Source: Chitinophaga hostae
GTDB taxonomy: Bacteria > Bacteroidota > Bacteroidia > Chitinophagales > Chitinophagaceae
Direction of reading: 5' to 3'
Assembly (NCBI RefSeq): GCF_018224885.1
Contig: NZ_JAGTXB010000006.1
Location: forward strand, 310,001-374,000
DNA: 64,000 bases
In this document: piece by piece, positions 35,014 to 43,199 of the stretch
How the letters are laid out: each line of letters begins with the position of its first letter
Position numbering within the stretch: position 1 is the stretch's first letter
Position numbers and translations under genes: made by a program
Notes under the pieces: generated by a model
The model's input: the letters and a program-made list of their open reading frames with translations, nothing else
Database searches by the model: none
Told to the model about the DNA's origin: nothing

Positions 35014-35766
35014 TTACCCTTCGTTCGTTTCTCCAACCGACTGCTTGCCTCGGTGCTTGCGCAGTTGTGTCAGCAGTGCGCTTATGTCCTTGGGCAAAGG
35101 CGCCTCCACAGTATATTCTTTCCCGTTAGGATCCTTAAAGATAAGTACAGAAGCATGCAATGCCAGCCTGCTCAGTAAAGGACGCTCCTCTTCTGTATGC
35201 TTGCCTAACTTGAATTTCTTTTTGATGGTAGACAAGAGGACAGGCTGTGCACTGCCATAAAACTCATCTACCGCAATGGGATGGCCCAGGAATTTCATGT
35301 GAACCCTGATCTGGTGTGTACGGCCGGTATGAATCTGCATTCTTACCAGGCTGTACAATCCGAACTCTTCCAGTACTTCATAGTCGGTAGAAGAGGGCTT
35401 CCCTTTCCGGTTAGTTACCATTTTCCCCTTCTGTACCGGGTGTTCCATAATAGCTTCGCTCACATTGCCCTGTTTAGGCATAGGCTGGCCACTCACAAGA
35501 CCCAGGTAAAACTTCTTTACATCCCTGCTTTCAAAAAGCTGGGAAAAGTATTTATGGGCTGCTTCTGTCCGTGCAAACAGGATAATACCACTGGTATCGC
35601 GGTCGAGCCGGTGTACCGTGTATATTTCTCCATAAGCCTTCTTCATAATAGCAATCAGCGATGCCAGCTCATTATCATGACGGTCGGGCAGGGTCAGCAT
35701 TCCTGATGGCTTGTTTACCACAACAAAATCAGGCGTTTCCAGTATAATATGATCTACTAATCGCAT
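35014..35766 (-). CDS. RluA-family pseudouridine synthase
   Basis: 250 residues. The catalytic motif HRLDRDTSG places the nucleophilic Asp at residue 55, and ILETPDFVVVNKPSGMLTLP at the N-terminus and GRTHQIRVHMKFLGHPI later are family landmarks. No S4 domain is present. It isomerises uridine to pseudouridine in rRNA or tRNA; which site cannot be read from the sequence. It lies 15 nt downstream of the RluB-type gene on the same strand, so two pseudouridine synthases probably share a transcript, with rlmN upstream. The three together form an RNA-modification cluster. Confidence 0.92.
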   Translation of the reverse strand: MRLVDHIILETPDFVVVNKPSGMLTLPDRHDNELASLIAIMKKAYGEIYTVHRLDRDTSGIILFARTEAAHKYFSQLFESRDVKKFYLGLVSGQPMPKQGNVSEAIMEHPVQKGKMVTNRKGKPSSTDYEVLEEFGLYSLVRMQIHTGRTHQIRVHMKFLGHPIAVDEFYGSAQPVLLSTIKKKFKLGKHTEEERPLLSRLALHASVLIFKDPNGKEYTVEAPLPKDISALLTQLRKHRGKQSVGETNEG

Positions 35767-35781
35767 CAGGTTATCAGGCAG

Positions 35782-37446
35782 TTATTTTTTAAAATGTTTT
35801 AACAGGATCACCTCTTTTTCACTGAGGAAGCGCCATTGGCCGCGGTTCAGTGTTTTTTTGGTAAGACCTGCATACATGACACGATCCAGTTTTTCTACGG
35901 TATACTCCAGGTGTTCAAAGATGCGGCGCACAATACGGTTTTTACCGCTGTGGATTTCAATTCCCACCTGTTTTTTATCCTTAGGATCTACGTAGCCCAG
36001 GGCGTCTACAAAAGCAACACCATCTTCCAGGGTTACACCCTCAACAATTTTTTCAAAGTCAGCTTTTGTCAGCGGTTTATCCAGTTCTACCTGGTAGATC
36101 TTTTTGATATTGTGCTTAGGATGTGCCAGTCGCTGTGCCAGTTCACCATCGTTGGTGAGCAATAACAGGCCGGAGGTGTTACGGTCCAAACGGCCTACAG
36201 GATATACCCGCTCATTTTCAGCAGCGTCCTGGATCAGGTCCATCACAGTTTTGCGTCCTTCAGGATCATCGGTGGTAGTGATGTAGCCTTTGGGTTTATT
36301 GAGAAGGATGTATACAAGGTTTTTGGTAGGCGTAATTTTTTTATCCTGCATGGTCACCACATCGCTGTTGGTCACTTTGGTAGCAGGTTCGGTAACTACT
36401 TTACCATTCACGGTTACTTTTCCTTCTTTGATCAGGTCCACCGCTTTTCTGCGGGAACAAAGACCACAATGGGCCACAAATTTGTTCAGTGGCATTTCAC
36501 CAGGGCCAAAAATGCTTTCTTTGGGTTCCTTGTTATTTTTCGTTTGTTCGTAGTCGTTATTATCCTTTGACTTACCGCTTCTTTTTTTGTCTTGCTTGTC
36601 AGCAAAGCGTTCGTTGGTTTTATCAAAGAATTTCTTGCGGTTAAACCCGCTGGGAGTGTCCCGCTGTGCGGATTTGCCACCTTTTTTATTTTCTCCGTGG
36701 AAATGGAAGGCGCTATCGTCATTTTTGGTGCCGTAGGTGCGTTTGCGGGGAGGCCTTTCGCTGCTGTCTTCTTTATCGAAGCTGCGGGTGCGTTCAGGTC
36801 GTTCGCCATCTTTTCTGAATGCGCTGAAAGCGCGTTCTCCGTCTGGCTTTGCTTTTTTATCGTCGCTGCCAAAGCTTCGTTTATGCGAAGGTTTGTCGTC
36901 GTTGTCGAACCGTTTGCGTGCACCGGGTTTATCATCACGTTTGTGACCGCCGAAAGCGCGTTTTTCATCGCTTTTTCCGGCGCCCCAGGAACGCTTTTCT
37001 TCTTTTTTATCGCCAAAACTGCGCTTATATGCCGGTTTTTCATCGCTATCGTCAAAGCTGCGTTTGCGTGCTGGTTTGCTATCGCTGTCGCCACCAAAGC
37101 TGCTTTTGCGTGCTGGTCTCTCTTCACTGTTGCTGCCATAAGTACGCTTGCGCTGCGGCTTATCATTGCCCAGGCTGTCGGTTGCCGGTCCTTTTTTGCG
37201 CGCTGGTCTGCCGTCACTGTCAAAAGTGCGTTTACGGAAAGAGGGTTTTTCGTCGCCTGCTTTTCCGCCATCAAAGCGTGGTTTACGGGAGAATGAGCTG
37301 TCGTCTCCGCTTTTTGCAGATGCCCTTCCTGGCCTTTCGCCATCAGCGGAGGGGCGGTTGCGGTTGCCTGCTGGTTTGTCGCTTTTACCAAACTTATTAT
37401 CCCTTGATGGGCCAAACCCTTTTTTAGCAGGTTGTTTTTTCTTCAT
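35782..37446 (-). CDS. RluB/RsuA-type pseudouridine synthase with long repetitive disordered N-terminus
   Basis: 554 residues, about twice the usual length. Residues about 1-310 are a low-complexity Lys/Arg/Asp/Ser/Gly tail with repeats such as KPARKRSF, KPSHKRSFGSDD and RPPRKRTYG. An S4 RNA-binding domain follows at about 318-365 (LNKFVAHCGLCSRRKAVDLI), then the synthase domain with the catalytic Asp421 in GRLDRNTSG. The family modifies a uridine in 23S or 16S rRNA. The basic-acidic tail may bind RNA or drive condensation, which is inference. Antisense reading frames over the repeats are by-products of the codon pattern. Confidence 0.92.
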   Translation of the reverse strand: MKKKQPAKKGFGPSRDNKFGKSDKPAGNRNRPSADGERPGRASAKSGDDSSFSRKPRFDGGKAGDEKPSFRKRTFDSDGRPARKKGPATDSLGNDKPQRKRTYGSNSEERPARKSSFGGDSDSKPARKRSFDDSDEKPAYKRSFGDKKEEKRSWGAGKSDEKRAFGGHKRDDKPGARKRFDNDDKPSHKRSFGSDDKKAKPDGERAFSAFRKDGERPERTRSFDKEDSSERPPRKRTYGTKNDDSAFHFHGENKKGGKSAQRDTPSGFNRKKFFDKTNERFADKQDKKRSGKSKDNNDYEQTKNNKEPKESIFGPGEMPLNKFVAHCGLCSRRKAVDLIKEGKVTVNGKVVTEPATKVTNSDVVTMQDKKITPTKNLVYILLNKPKGYITTTDDPEGRKTVMDLIQDAAENERVYPVGRLDRNTSGLLLLTNDGELAQRLAHPKHNIKKIYQVELDKPLTKADFEKIVEGVTLEDGVAFVDALGYVDPKDKKQVGIEIHSGKNRIVRRIFEHLEYTVEKLDRVMYAGLTKKTLNRGQWRFLSEKEVILLKHFKK

Positions 37447-37504
37447 AAATTATTATTGATTGATGATCATGCGCGCATGACCAATAGGAATATTATAGTA
37501 ATGA

Positions 37505-38548
37505 TCAGCCTTTATTGGCGAGTTGTCCGCAAGCCGCATCGATATCTTTACCACGGCTGCGACGTAATCTTGCATTCACCCGGTGTTTGGTCAGGTATTC
37601 CATGAACTCTTCTGCAGTCTGGGAATCCGGTTTCTGAAAACGTGCATTATCAATAGGGTTGTATTCGATAATGTTTACCAGGTCCGCAGGCACCTGTCTG
37701 TAAATTTTAATCAGCTCATCCGCATCTTCTTTTGAGTCGTTAAAATCCTTGAACAGAATATATTCGAAAGAAATTTCATTTTCAGTAGCCTTGTAGAAAT
37801 AATTCAGCGCAGCTATCAATTCCTTGAGGTTATTGGAATCGTTGATAGGCATGATTTCGCTGCGTTTCTTATCATTGGCGGCATGAAGGGAAATCGCGAG
37901 GTTAAAACGCACTTTATCGTCTCCCAGCTGACGGATCATTTTGGCCACGCCGGCAGTAGAAACGGTAATGCGTTTTGGCGACATTCCCAGTCCGTCGGGG
38001 GCGGTGATGCGCTCAATAGACTGTAATACGTTTTTATAGTTGAGCAGGGGTTCTCCCATACCCATAAATACAATATTGCTCAGTTTTTTGCCATAAGAAG
38101 AGAGGGCTTGCTGGTTCAACAGGGCCACCTCATCATAAATTTCGTCGAAGTCCAGGTTGCGTTTGCGATCCATAAAACCCGTGGCACAGAACTTACAGCT
38201 AAGGCTGCAACCTACCTGGGAAGATACACAGGCGGTTTGCCTGCTGTCGGTTGGAATCAGTACGCCTTCCACCATATGATTGTCATGCAGGCGGAAACGG
38301 CTCTTGATAGTACCATCATTACTCTGCTGTACGGTATCTACCTTTACGGCAGGCAGTACGAAGTGTTCGTTGAGTTTTTGGCGTAATTCTTTGGAGAGGT
38401 TGGTCATGGCTTCAAAACTATCCGCATGACGCAGCCAGAGCCACTCATATACCTGTTTTGCGCGGAAAGGCTTTTCACCTATTGACACGAAATATTCCTG
38501 TAAAGCCGGTAAACTTAAATGCCGGATGTTCTTATTGTCAGACTTCAT
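37505..38548 (-). CDS. rlmN: Dual-specificity rRNA/tRNA adenine-C2 methyltransferase RlmN
   Basis: 347 residues. A radical-SAM enzyme that methylates A2503 of 23S rRNA and, in known cases, A37 of some tRNAs. The 4Fe-4S motif is CSLSCKFC, preceded by CVSSQVGC, and the C-terminal Cys (DAACGQL) used in the methyl-transfer mechanism is present. Also visible: FMGMGEPLLNY and ITVSTAGV. Normal length. It lies 58 nt upstream of the RluB-type gene in the same direction and may head an RNA-modification transcript. Confidence 0.97.
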   Translation of the reverse strand: MKSDNKNIRHLSLPALQEYFVSIGEKPFRAKQVYEWLWLRHADSFEAMTNLSKELRQKLNEHFVLPAVKVDTVQQSNDGTIKSRFRLHDNHMVEGVLIPTDSRQTACVSSQVGCSLSCKFCATGFMDRKRNLDFDEIYDEVALLNQQALSSYGKKLSNIVFMGMGEPLLNYKNVLQSIERITAPDGLGMSPKRITVSTAGVAKMIRQLGDDKVRFNLAISLHAANDKKRSEIMPINDSNNLKELIAALNYFYKATENEISFEYILFKDFNDSKEDADELIKIYRQVPADLVNIIEYNPIDNARFQKPDSQTAEEFMEYLTKHRVNARLRRSRGKDIDAACGQLANKG

Positions 38549-38601
38549 TATTGACCATTAATTGAGCAAATGGCTGCCTTACGGCAGTCGGAAAGTAACG
38601 G

Positions 38602-38609
38602 CAAAGATA
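38602..38609 (-). promoter_or_regulatory. -7 box TATCTTTG upstream of rlmN
   Basis: TATCTTTG on the minus strand matches TAnnTTTG, with TCTG 19 nt upstream (38629-38632), one base off TTTG. About 53 nt before the ATG. Confidence 0.5.
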
Positions 38610-38639
38610 CGTAATATTGGCGTACTGACAGAATGTCCC

Positions 38640-38678
38640 CTAAAAAGTAGTGCCATAGCTGTTTTTAGCTATGGCACC
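38640..38678 (-). terminator. Hairpin terminator after the M23-repeat gene
   Basis: GTGCCATAGCT and AGCTATGGCAC form a perfect 11-bp stem. On the minus strand, just past the stop at 38700, it is followed by ACTTTTTAG. Confidence 0.7.
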
Positions 38679-38699
38679 CTGTTTAGTTATGTATTCGGT

Positions 38700-40646
38700 T
38701 TATTTCATCCATATAGCAGCAAAATGGGAAGAATTGTCATATCCCTGTATGCGGAACAACTGGTAACCCTGTGCCGTCAGGTCGGTAAACTTCGCCTGGT
38801 AGTCGGCCGGGCTCATGTTCATATATGAATAATAAGCTTTGTTTCTGGGCCACCAGAGACCACCTACGTTATTCTGGCTGCCATTTTCTTCAATATTTAC
38901 ATTCACCGTCATCAGGCCGGCTTTATTCATTTCATCGAATTTCTTGGTGAAGTCACTGGTATTCATGCCATAATACATGTAGAAGCCACCGGGATTGCTG
39001 CTGCCAAATACACCGGCATGATAGCGTTTGCCGCCGGCATAATACACCACATGCTCTGTTACACGCATTTTGCCCTGTTCTACGTAGGCTTTCCATTTGG
39101 CGGCATAGGCATCGTCGGTGAGATTGTGCACTGCCGCAAAGTTTTCACCACCACGCAGCTTCCATATCACGGTAAACAGCGGATTGCCACTGTTGTCGTT
39201 GGTCACAGAGATCTGCCGGGGTATATAGCCCTTTCCGTAATACTCGTCAAAATATTGCTGGTACTGGGCAGAGGTCATATTAATGCGGCAATACCATTGT
39301 GATGGAAGTCCGTACTGGAAGGAACCTGACGCCAGGTACTTGCTGCCGGATTTATGAACGCTCAGGGTTTGGAGGCCCATACCCATGCTGGTATAATAGC
39401 CCCAGTAGCGGATCACATGTTCTACCGGCACGTTATGAAATGACGGATAGAACGGCGCGAAGAAGCGGTTAAACGCGCTGTTGGCGCCTACTTCATAACA
39501 GTCGCTGTTGCTGTTATCGGATTTGGCATATACACCATAGGCATCTACTTCCATCCAGTCCACGCCTGTAGCGGGATTAGGACTCTTTATCCATAACATG
39601 AAATGGAGGTGGTTGTTGCCGGTATTGGGATCGGAAGGGGTGCCATCCTGGTTAAGTCCCCAGCCTGCGCCCCCAAAGCCGGTGTTACCGGCCCAGGCGA
39701 TCTGCTGCCCTGCTGCCACCATATCTCCAGCTTTCACTTTTAACTTTTGATCATTGGTTCCCCATAACTGTTTGGAAGGGTTAGGGAGATTAGCAAACTT
39801 TTTATACTTGGTATCGCGTGCATCTTTGTTGGAAGGATCGCTCACCGGGGTGTTCTTTGCATTCTGCAGGTCGTGGTCAAAGCCATCGCGCAGGTGGAAA
39901 TAGCCCGTGCGATAGCGGGTGCCGTCGGCAGCGGTGTGTTCTATAATCACCACGTTACCAAAGAAAGGATCCCACATGGCTGTTACTACTTTCCCGGAAG
40001 CAGAAGCATACACACCAAAACTGGGGTCAATACCGGGACCATACGCGTCGGAAGTTTTAAGAAAATCTACAGAGCCATGTCCTGAACCACTATCGTAGAT
40101 CCATGCGCCCGCAGGGTATACCTTGTTGTTTTTGAAAGGCATGAAGAACGGAAGCTTGGGGGTGAGGCTTTCTGCAAAGGTCCGTGCATCTGCCTCATTG
40201 TTGAATATGGAGGCGGGGGAAGCATAGAACAGGCTCTTATTGGCTACCTGGTCTTTGATGCTGTATCCGCAGCAGCCAATGGTTACAGTAGGAGTGGTAC
40301 AAAAAGAAGGCGCATTTCCTTTCATCACCGTAACCTTGTTGGGGGGCAGCAAATGGAGGTTGTCTGCGCTGATCATCTGCCCGTTGTTATCGCTTATACG
40401 ATTCCATTTGGGAGCGGCTTTCAGCGCTCTGACATTTACATTACCGCGTATGGCGGGATTAGCTACCGGCCTTTGCTGGATCGAGGGCTCCACGCCTTCC
40501 ATCACCTTAGCAGTAGGTTTAATAGGTCTGTATAATAATTCAGACAGATTTGCATCATTTTCTTCCGGTGGTACCTGGGCTTTTGTGATCATAGGAATGG
40601 TGCACAATAGGGCTGCCAGCCACAGAAGGCTACATAGATGTTTCAT
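38700..40646 (-). CDS. M23 peptidase with C-terminal BTRD1-like tandem repeats
   Basis: 648 residues with a signal peptide ending at ITKAQ. The M23 catalytic region (about residues 170-360) keeps GSGHGSVDF (His and Asp ligands), GYFHLRDGF, AWAGNTGFGG and NNHLHFML (terminal His), with a Cys-rich insert before it (FCTTPTVTIGCCGY). From about 410 to the end, repeated units of roughly 45-55 residues (MTSAQYQQYFDEYYGKGYIPRQIS; MNTSDFTKKFDEMNKAGLMT; MSPADYQAKFTDLTAQGYQL) match the bacterial tandem-repeat domain 1 seen in polyglycine hydrolases. I infer a secreted peptidase whose repeats bind substrate. Polyglycine cutting is only a suggestion. Confidence 0.82.
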   Translation of the reverse strand: MKHLCSLLWLAALLCTIPMITKAQVPPEENDANLSELLYRPIKPTAKVMEGVEPSIQQRPVANPAIRGNVNVRALKAAPKWNRISDNNGQMISADNLHLLPPNKVTVMKGNAPSFCTTPTVTIGCCGYSIKDQVANKSLFYASPASIFNNEADARTFAESLTPKLPFFMPFKNNKVYPAGAWIYDSGSGHGSVDFLKTSDAYGPGIDPSFGVYASASGKVVTAMWDPFFGNVVIIEHTAADGTRYRTGYFHLRDGFDHDLQNAKNTPVSDPSNKDARDTKYKKFANLPNPSKQLWGTNDQKLKVKAGDMVAAGQQIAWAGNTGFGGAGWGLNQDGTPSDPNTGNNHLHFMLWIKSPNPATGVDWMEVDAYGVYAKSDNSNSDCYEVGANSAFNRFFAPFYPSFHNVPVEHVIRYWGYYTSMGMGLQTLSVHKSGSKYLASGSFQYGLPSQWYCRINMTSAQYQQYFDEYYGKGYIPRQISVTNDNSGNPLFTVIWKLRGGENFAAVHNLTDDAYAAKWKAYVEQGKMRVTEHVVYYAGGKRYHAGVFGSSNPGGFYMYYGMNTSDFTKKFDEMNKAGLMTVNVNIEENGSQNNVGGLWWPRNKAYYSYMNMSPADYQAKFTDLTAQGYQLFRIQGYDNSSHFAAIWMK

Positions 40647-40850
40647 TCTTTTTGGGGTTAATTTATTAAATAATTATTGGGTGCAAAGCTAATTATCCGT
40701 TCCAACCTGCCAAGTGCCATTTCCTGAAAGGCGGTAATCCGGTTATATCTGGCGGTGTTTTCCGTTTATTTTGCATTTTGGTGGTGGGGGATGTTTTATT
40801 GGCCGAGTTGGCGGGATGTGTTTTATTTGCATATAAACCAAAACAACCAC

Positions 40851-42047
40851 ATGCAAGTTGCTTACATAGTAGATGCGGTTCGCACGCCTATAGGCCGCTA
40901 TGGTGGCGCTTTAAGCACTATCCGCCCGGATGATATGCTGGCGCATCTGATCAAAGCATTAATGAAAAGAAATCCAACGCTCGATCCTGCTGTCATAGAA
41001 GACGTGATTGCCGGAGCTGCCAACCAGGCTGGAGAAGATAACAGGAATGTAGCGCGTATGGCTGCCCTGCTGGCCGGTTTGCCGGTAACGGTTGCCGGTA
41101 ATACGGTAAACCGGTTATGTGCATCGGGCATGCAGGCCATTATGGATGCTGCCCGTGCAGTGATGTGCGGAGAGGGAGACGTGTACCTCGCAGGAGGTGT
41201 GGAAAGTATGACCCGCGCACCATTTGTGATGGCTAAGCCAGATGCTGCTTTCAGCCGCAAAACAGAGGTATATGATTCCACCATTGGCTGGCGCTTTACC
41301 AACGAGCGGCTCGCCGGGATGTACCATCCTTATGCTATGGGAGAAACCGCCGAAAACGTGGCGACCCAGTGGAACATAAGCCGGGAGGACCAGGATATTT
41401 TCGCTTTACGCAGTCAAACCCTTTACAAACAGGCATTGGATGCCGGCAAATGGGAAGATGAAATTATACCGGTGGAAATCACCGTGAATAAAGAACCGGT
41501 AATATTTTCGAAAGATGAGCATCCGCGCGAAACCACGCTGGAAAAACTTTCCGGCCTGCGTCCGGCATTCGCCAAAACAGGTTCCGTTACCGCCGGTAAT
41601 TCGTCTGGTATCAACGACGGCGCTGCGGCGGTGCTGATCGTTTCTGAAAAAGCATTGAAGCAATTTAACCTGCAACCGCTGGCTCAGATAAAAAGTATGG
41701 CGGTAGCCGGTGTAGATCCTTCTATTATGGGTATAGGGCCGGTACCGGCTTCCGGTAAGGCATTACAGCGGGCAGGCATCACCGCTGACCAGTTGCACCT
41801 GGCGGAGCTGAATGAAGCGTTTGCCGCTCAATCGCTGGCTTGTGTACGGGATCTGGCACTAAACCCGGATATCGTGAACGTAAATGGCGGGGCTATCGCC
41901 CTGGGTCACCCGCTGGGTTGCAGTGGGGCACGTATTACCGCCACCCTGTTACATGAAATGAAACGCAGACCAGGCGCTAAATACGGCCTTGCTACTATGT
42001 GCGTGGGAGTGGGGCAGGGGGCTGCAGTAGTATATGAGCGCTTATAA
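40851..42047 (+). CDS. Acetyl-CoA acyltransferase (thiolase)
   Basis: 398 residues from the ATG at 40851, which starts QVAYIVDAVRTPIGRYGG; an in-frame ATG 32 codons upstream would add a Trp-rich stretch and is unlikely. Active-site residues: acyl-accepting Cys90 in NRLCASGMQA, His in NGGAIALGHPLGCSG, and the C-terminal Cys in ATMCVGVGQG. It cleaves beta-ketoacyl-CoA or condenses acetyl-CoA. The sequence resembles beta-ketoadipyl-CoA thiolases (PcaF/PaaJ), but no aromatic-degradation or fatty-acid genes are nearby, so the substrate is open. A large palindrome begins 2 nt after its stop. Confidence 0.9.
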   Translation: MQVAYIVDAVRTPIGRYGGALSTIRPDDMLAHLIKALMKRNPTLDPAVIEDVIAGAANQAGEDNRNVARMAALLAGLPVTVAGNTVNRLCASGMQAIMDAARAVMCGEGDVYLAGGVESMTRAPFVMAKPDAAFSRKTEVYDSTIGWRFTNERLAGMYHPYAMGETAENVATQWNISREDQDIFALRSQTLYKQALDAGKWEDEIIPVEITVNKEPVIFSKDEHPRETTLEKLSGLRPAFAKTGSVTAGNSSGINDGAAAVLIVSEKALKQFNLQPLAQIKSMAVAGVDPSIMGIGPVPASGKALQRAGITADQLHLAELNEAFAAQSLACVRDLALNPDIVNVNGGAIALGHPLGCSGARITATLLHEMKRRPGAKYGLATMCVGVGQGAAVVYERL

Positions 42048-42049
42048 CG

Positions 42050-42249
42050 GATTTTGTCTTTGCCCAGGATTAGACTGATTATGATGATTTACCCGATTTT
42101 ATTTTCAAGATTTTTATAGTGATTTAAAAAGATTAGCGAAGATAAAAGCGAGTACAGCACTCGCTTTTATCTTCGCTAATCTTTTTAAATCACTATAAAA
42201 AATCCTTTAAATCATCATAATCAGTCTAATCCTGGGCAAAGACAAAATC
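42050..42249 (+). repeat. Large GATTA-family palindrome, copy 4
   Basis: 200-bp inverted repeat with a perfect 41-nt outer arm (GATTTTGTCTTTGCCCAGG, then ATTAGAC to GATGATTT) and a perfect 39-nt inner arm (TATAGTGATTT to AAAAGCGAGT, containing GATTAGCGAAGA), around loop ACAG plus one unpaired base. The best-preserved copy in the window. Confidence 0.96.
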
Positions 42250-42273
42250 CCAACCAGGGATACCCCTAAAATA

Positions 42274-42306
42274 GCGAGCGGTCGGACATTACATCCGGCC
42301 GCTCGT
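42274..42306 (-). terminator. Hairpin after the ECF sigma gene
   Basis: GCGAGCGGTCGGA and TCCGGCCGCTCG form a GC-rich stem with one wobble. On the minus strand, past the sigma stop at 42333, it is followed by CTATTTTAG, a weak T-tail. Confidence 0.6.
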
Positions 42307-42332
42307 TGCTGGCAAGCAAAAAAAAGGGTTCA

Positions 42333-42914
42333 TCATAGACAGATTTGTTTCTCCGTCATCATTTTCCGGAGATTGATCAGACCATATCGCATCCGACCCA
42401 ATGCTGTATTGATACTCACTTGCGTGAGATCTGCAATTTCTTTAAAACTAAGTTCTGCGTAATGTCGGAGAATAATTACTTCCCGTTGCTCTTCCGGCAG
42501 CATGTCCAGCATCCTGCGCACGCGATCGTGACTTTGACGGGTAATCATTTTTTCTTCGGCACAGGTATCGCTGAATCCCAGCACATCAAAGATGTCCTTG
42601 TCATCACCGGTTCTTATCATCGGGGTACGTTTGATCTTTCTGAAATGATCTACACACAGGTTATGCGCAATACGCATGGCCCAGGGTAAAAACTTTCCTT
42701 TCTCTGTATAACGCTCAGCCCTGATGGTATCAATAATCTTAATGAAGGTATCCTGGAAAATATCCTCGGCGAGGAAAGAATCTTTCACCAGTAATAGGAT
42801 GGAAGTGAACACCTTGTCTTTGTGACGGTGTACCAACTCCTCTAATGCGGAAGAATGTCCCTTTTTAAAGAGAGTAATCAACTGCTCATCGCACAATTTG
42901 TACATTACTTGCAT
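42333..42914 (-). CDS. ECF-type RNA polymerase sigma factor
   Basis: 193 residues; the ATG at 42905 (residue 4) is an equally possible start. Region 2 is visible in ALEELVHRHKDKVFTSIL to DIFQDTFIKII and KFLPWAMRIAHNLCVDHFRK, and region 4 in MLPEEQREVIILRHYAELSFKEIAD with the helix-turn-helix that follows. It directs polymerase to a stress- or envelope-type regulon. No anti-sigma gene is adjacent, which is unusual for classic ECF pairs but common for some Bacteroidota ECFs. Its promoter at 43062 matches the housekeeping consensus exactly and gives a leader of about 150 nt. Confidence 0.9.
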   Translation of the reverse strand: MQVMYKLCDEQLITLFKKGHSSALEELVHRHKDKVFTSILLLVKDSFLAEDIFQDTFIKIIDTIRAERYTEKGKFLPWAMRIAHNLCVDHFRKIKRTPMIRTGDDKDIFDVLGFSDTCAEEKMITRQSHDRVRRMLDMLPEEQREVIILRHYAELSFKEIADLTQVSINTALGRMRYGLINLRKMMTEKQICL

Positions 42915-43061
42915 AAACTTCTACAACTAGGCGGGTTAGTAAATAAATTACAGACTTTACAGCCAGTTTGGTTGTTTTAATTAAGTAGAGTTTATGCGAT
43001 ACTGAACAGTTTTAGTTAAAGATATTTACGATAATTCCAGTGAGATAGATCTGGTCTTATG

Positions 43062-43092
43062 CAAATATAAAAGATTAGATCAATAAAACAAA
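43062..43092 (-). promoter_or_regulatory. Consensus promoter for the ECF sigma gene
   Basis: On the minus strand TTTG (43089-43092), a 19-nt spacer and TATATTTG (43062-43069) match the Bacteroidota consensus TTTG-N19-TAnnTTTG exactly. The box lies about 148 nt upstream of the sigma start, leaving a long leader. Confidence 0.75.
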
Positions 43093-43184
43093 TTATAAAA
43101 ATACCTTTTAGCCCTTAGGTACTAGCTTTTAGCGTATTACGAACACGTGTAAAAACCCGGTCGCGGAACTAACATCTTTTCCCT

Positions 43185-43192
43185 TAAATTTG
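43185..43192 (+). promoter_or_regulatory. -7 box TAAATTTG adjoining the uvrA start
   Basis: TAAATTTG matches TAnnTTTG and ends 7 nt before the uvrA ATG, predicting a transcript with almost no leader. No TTTG at the -33 position. Confidence 0.5.
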
Positions 43193-43199
43193 TTCCGTC

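Noticed and set aside
36486..37415. Long frames in several phases over the repetitive tail of the RluB-type gene
   Set aside because: Repeats with a biased codon pattern keep several frames open. Only the minus-strand frame joined to the S4 and synthase domains makes sense.
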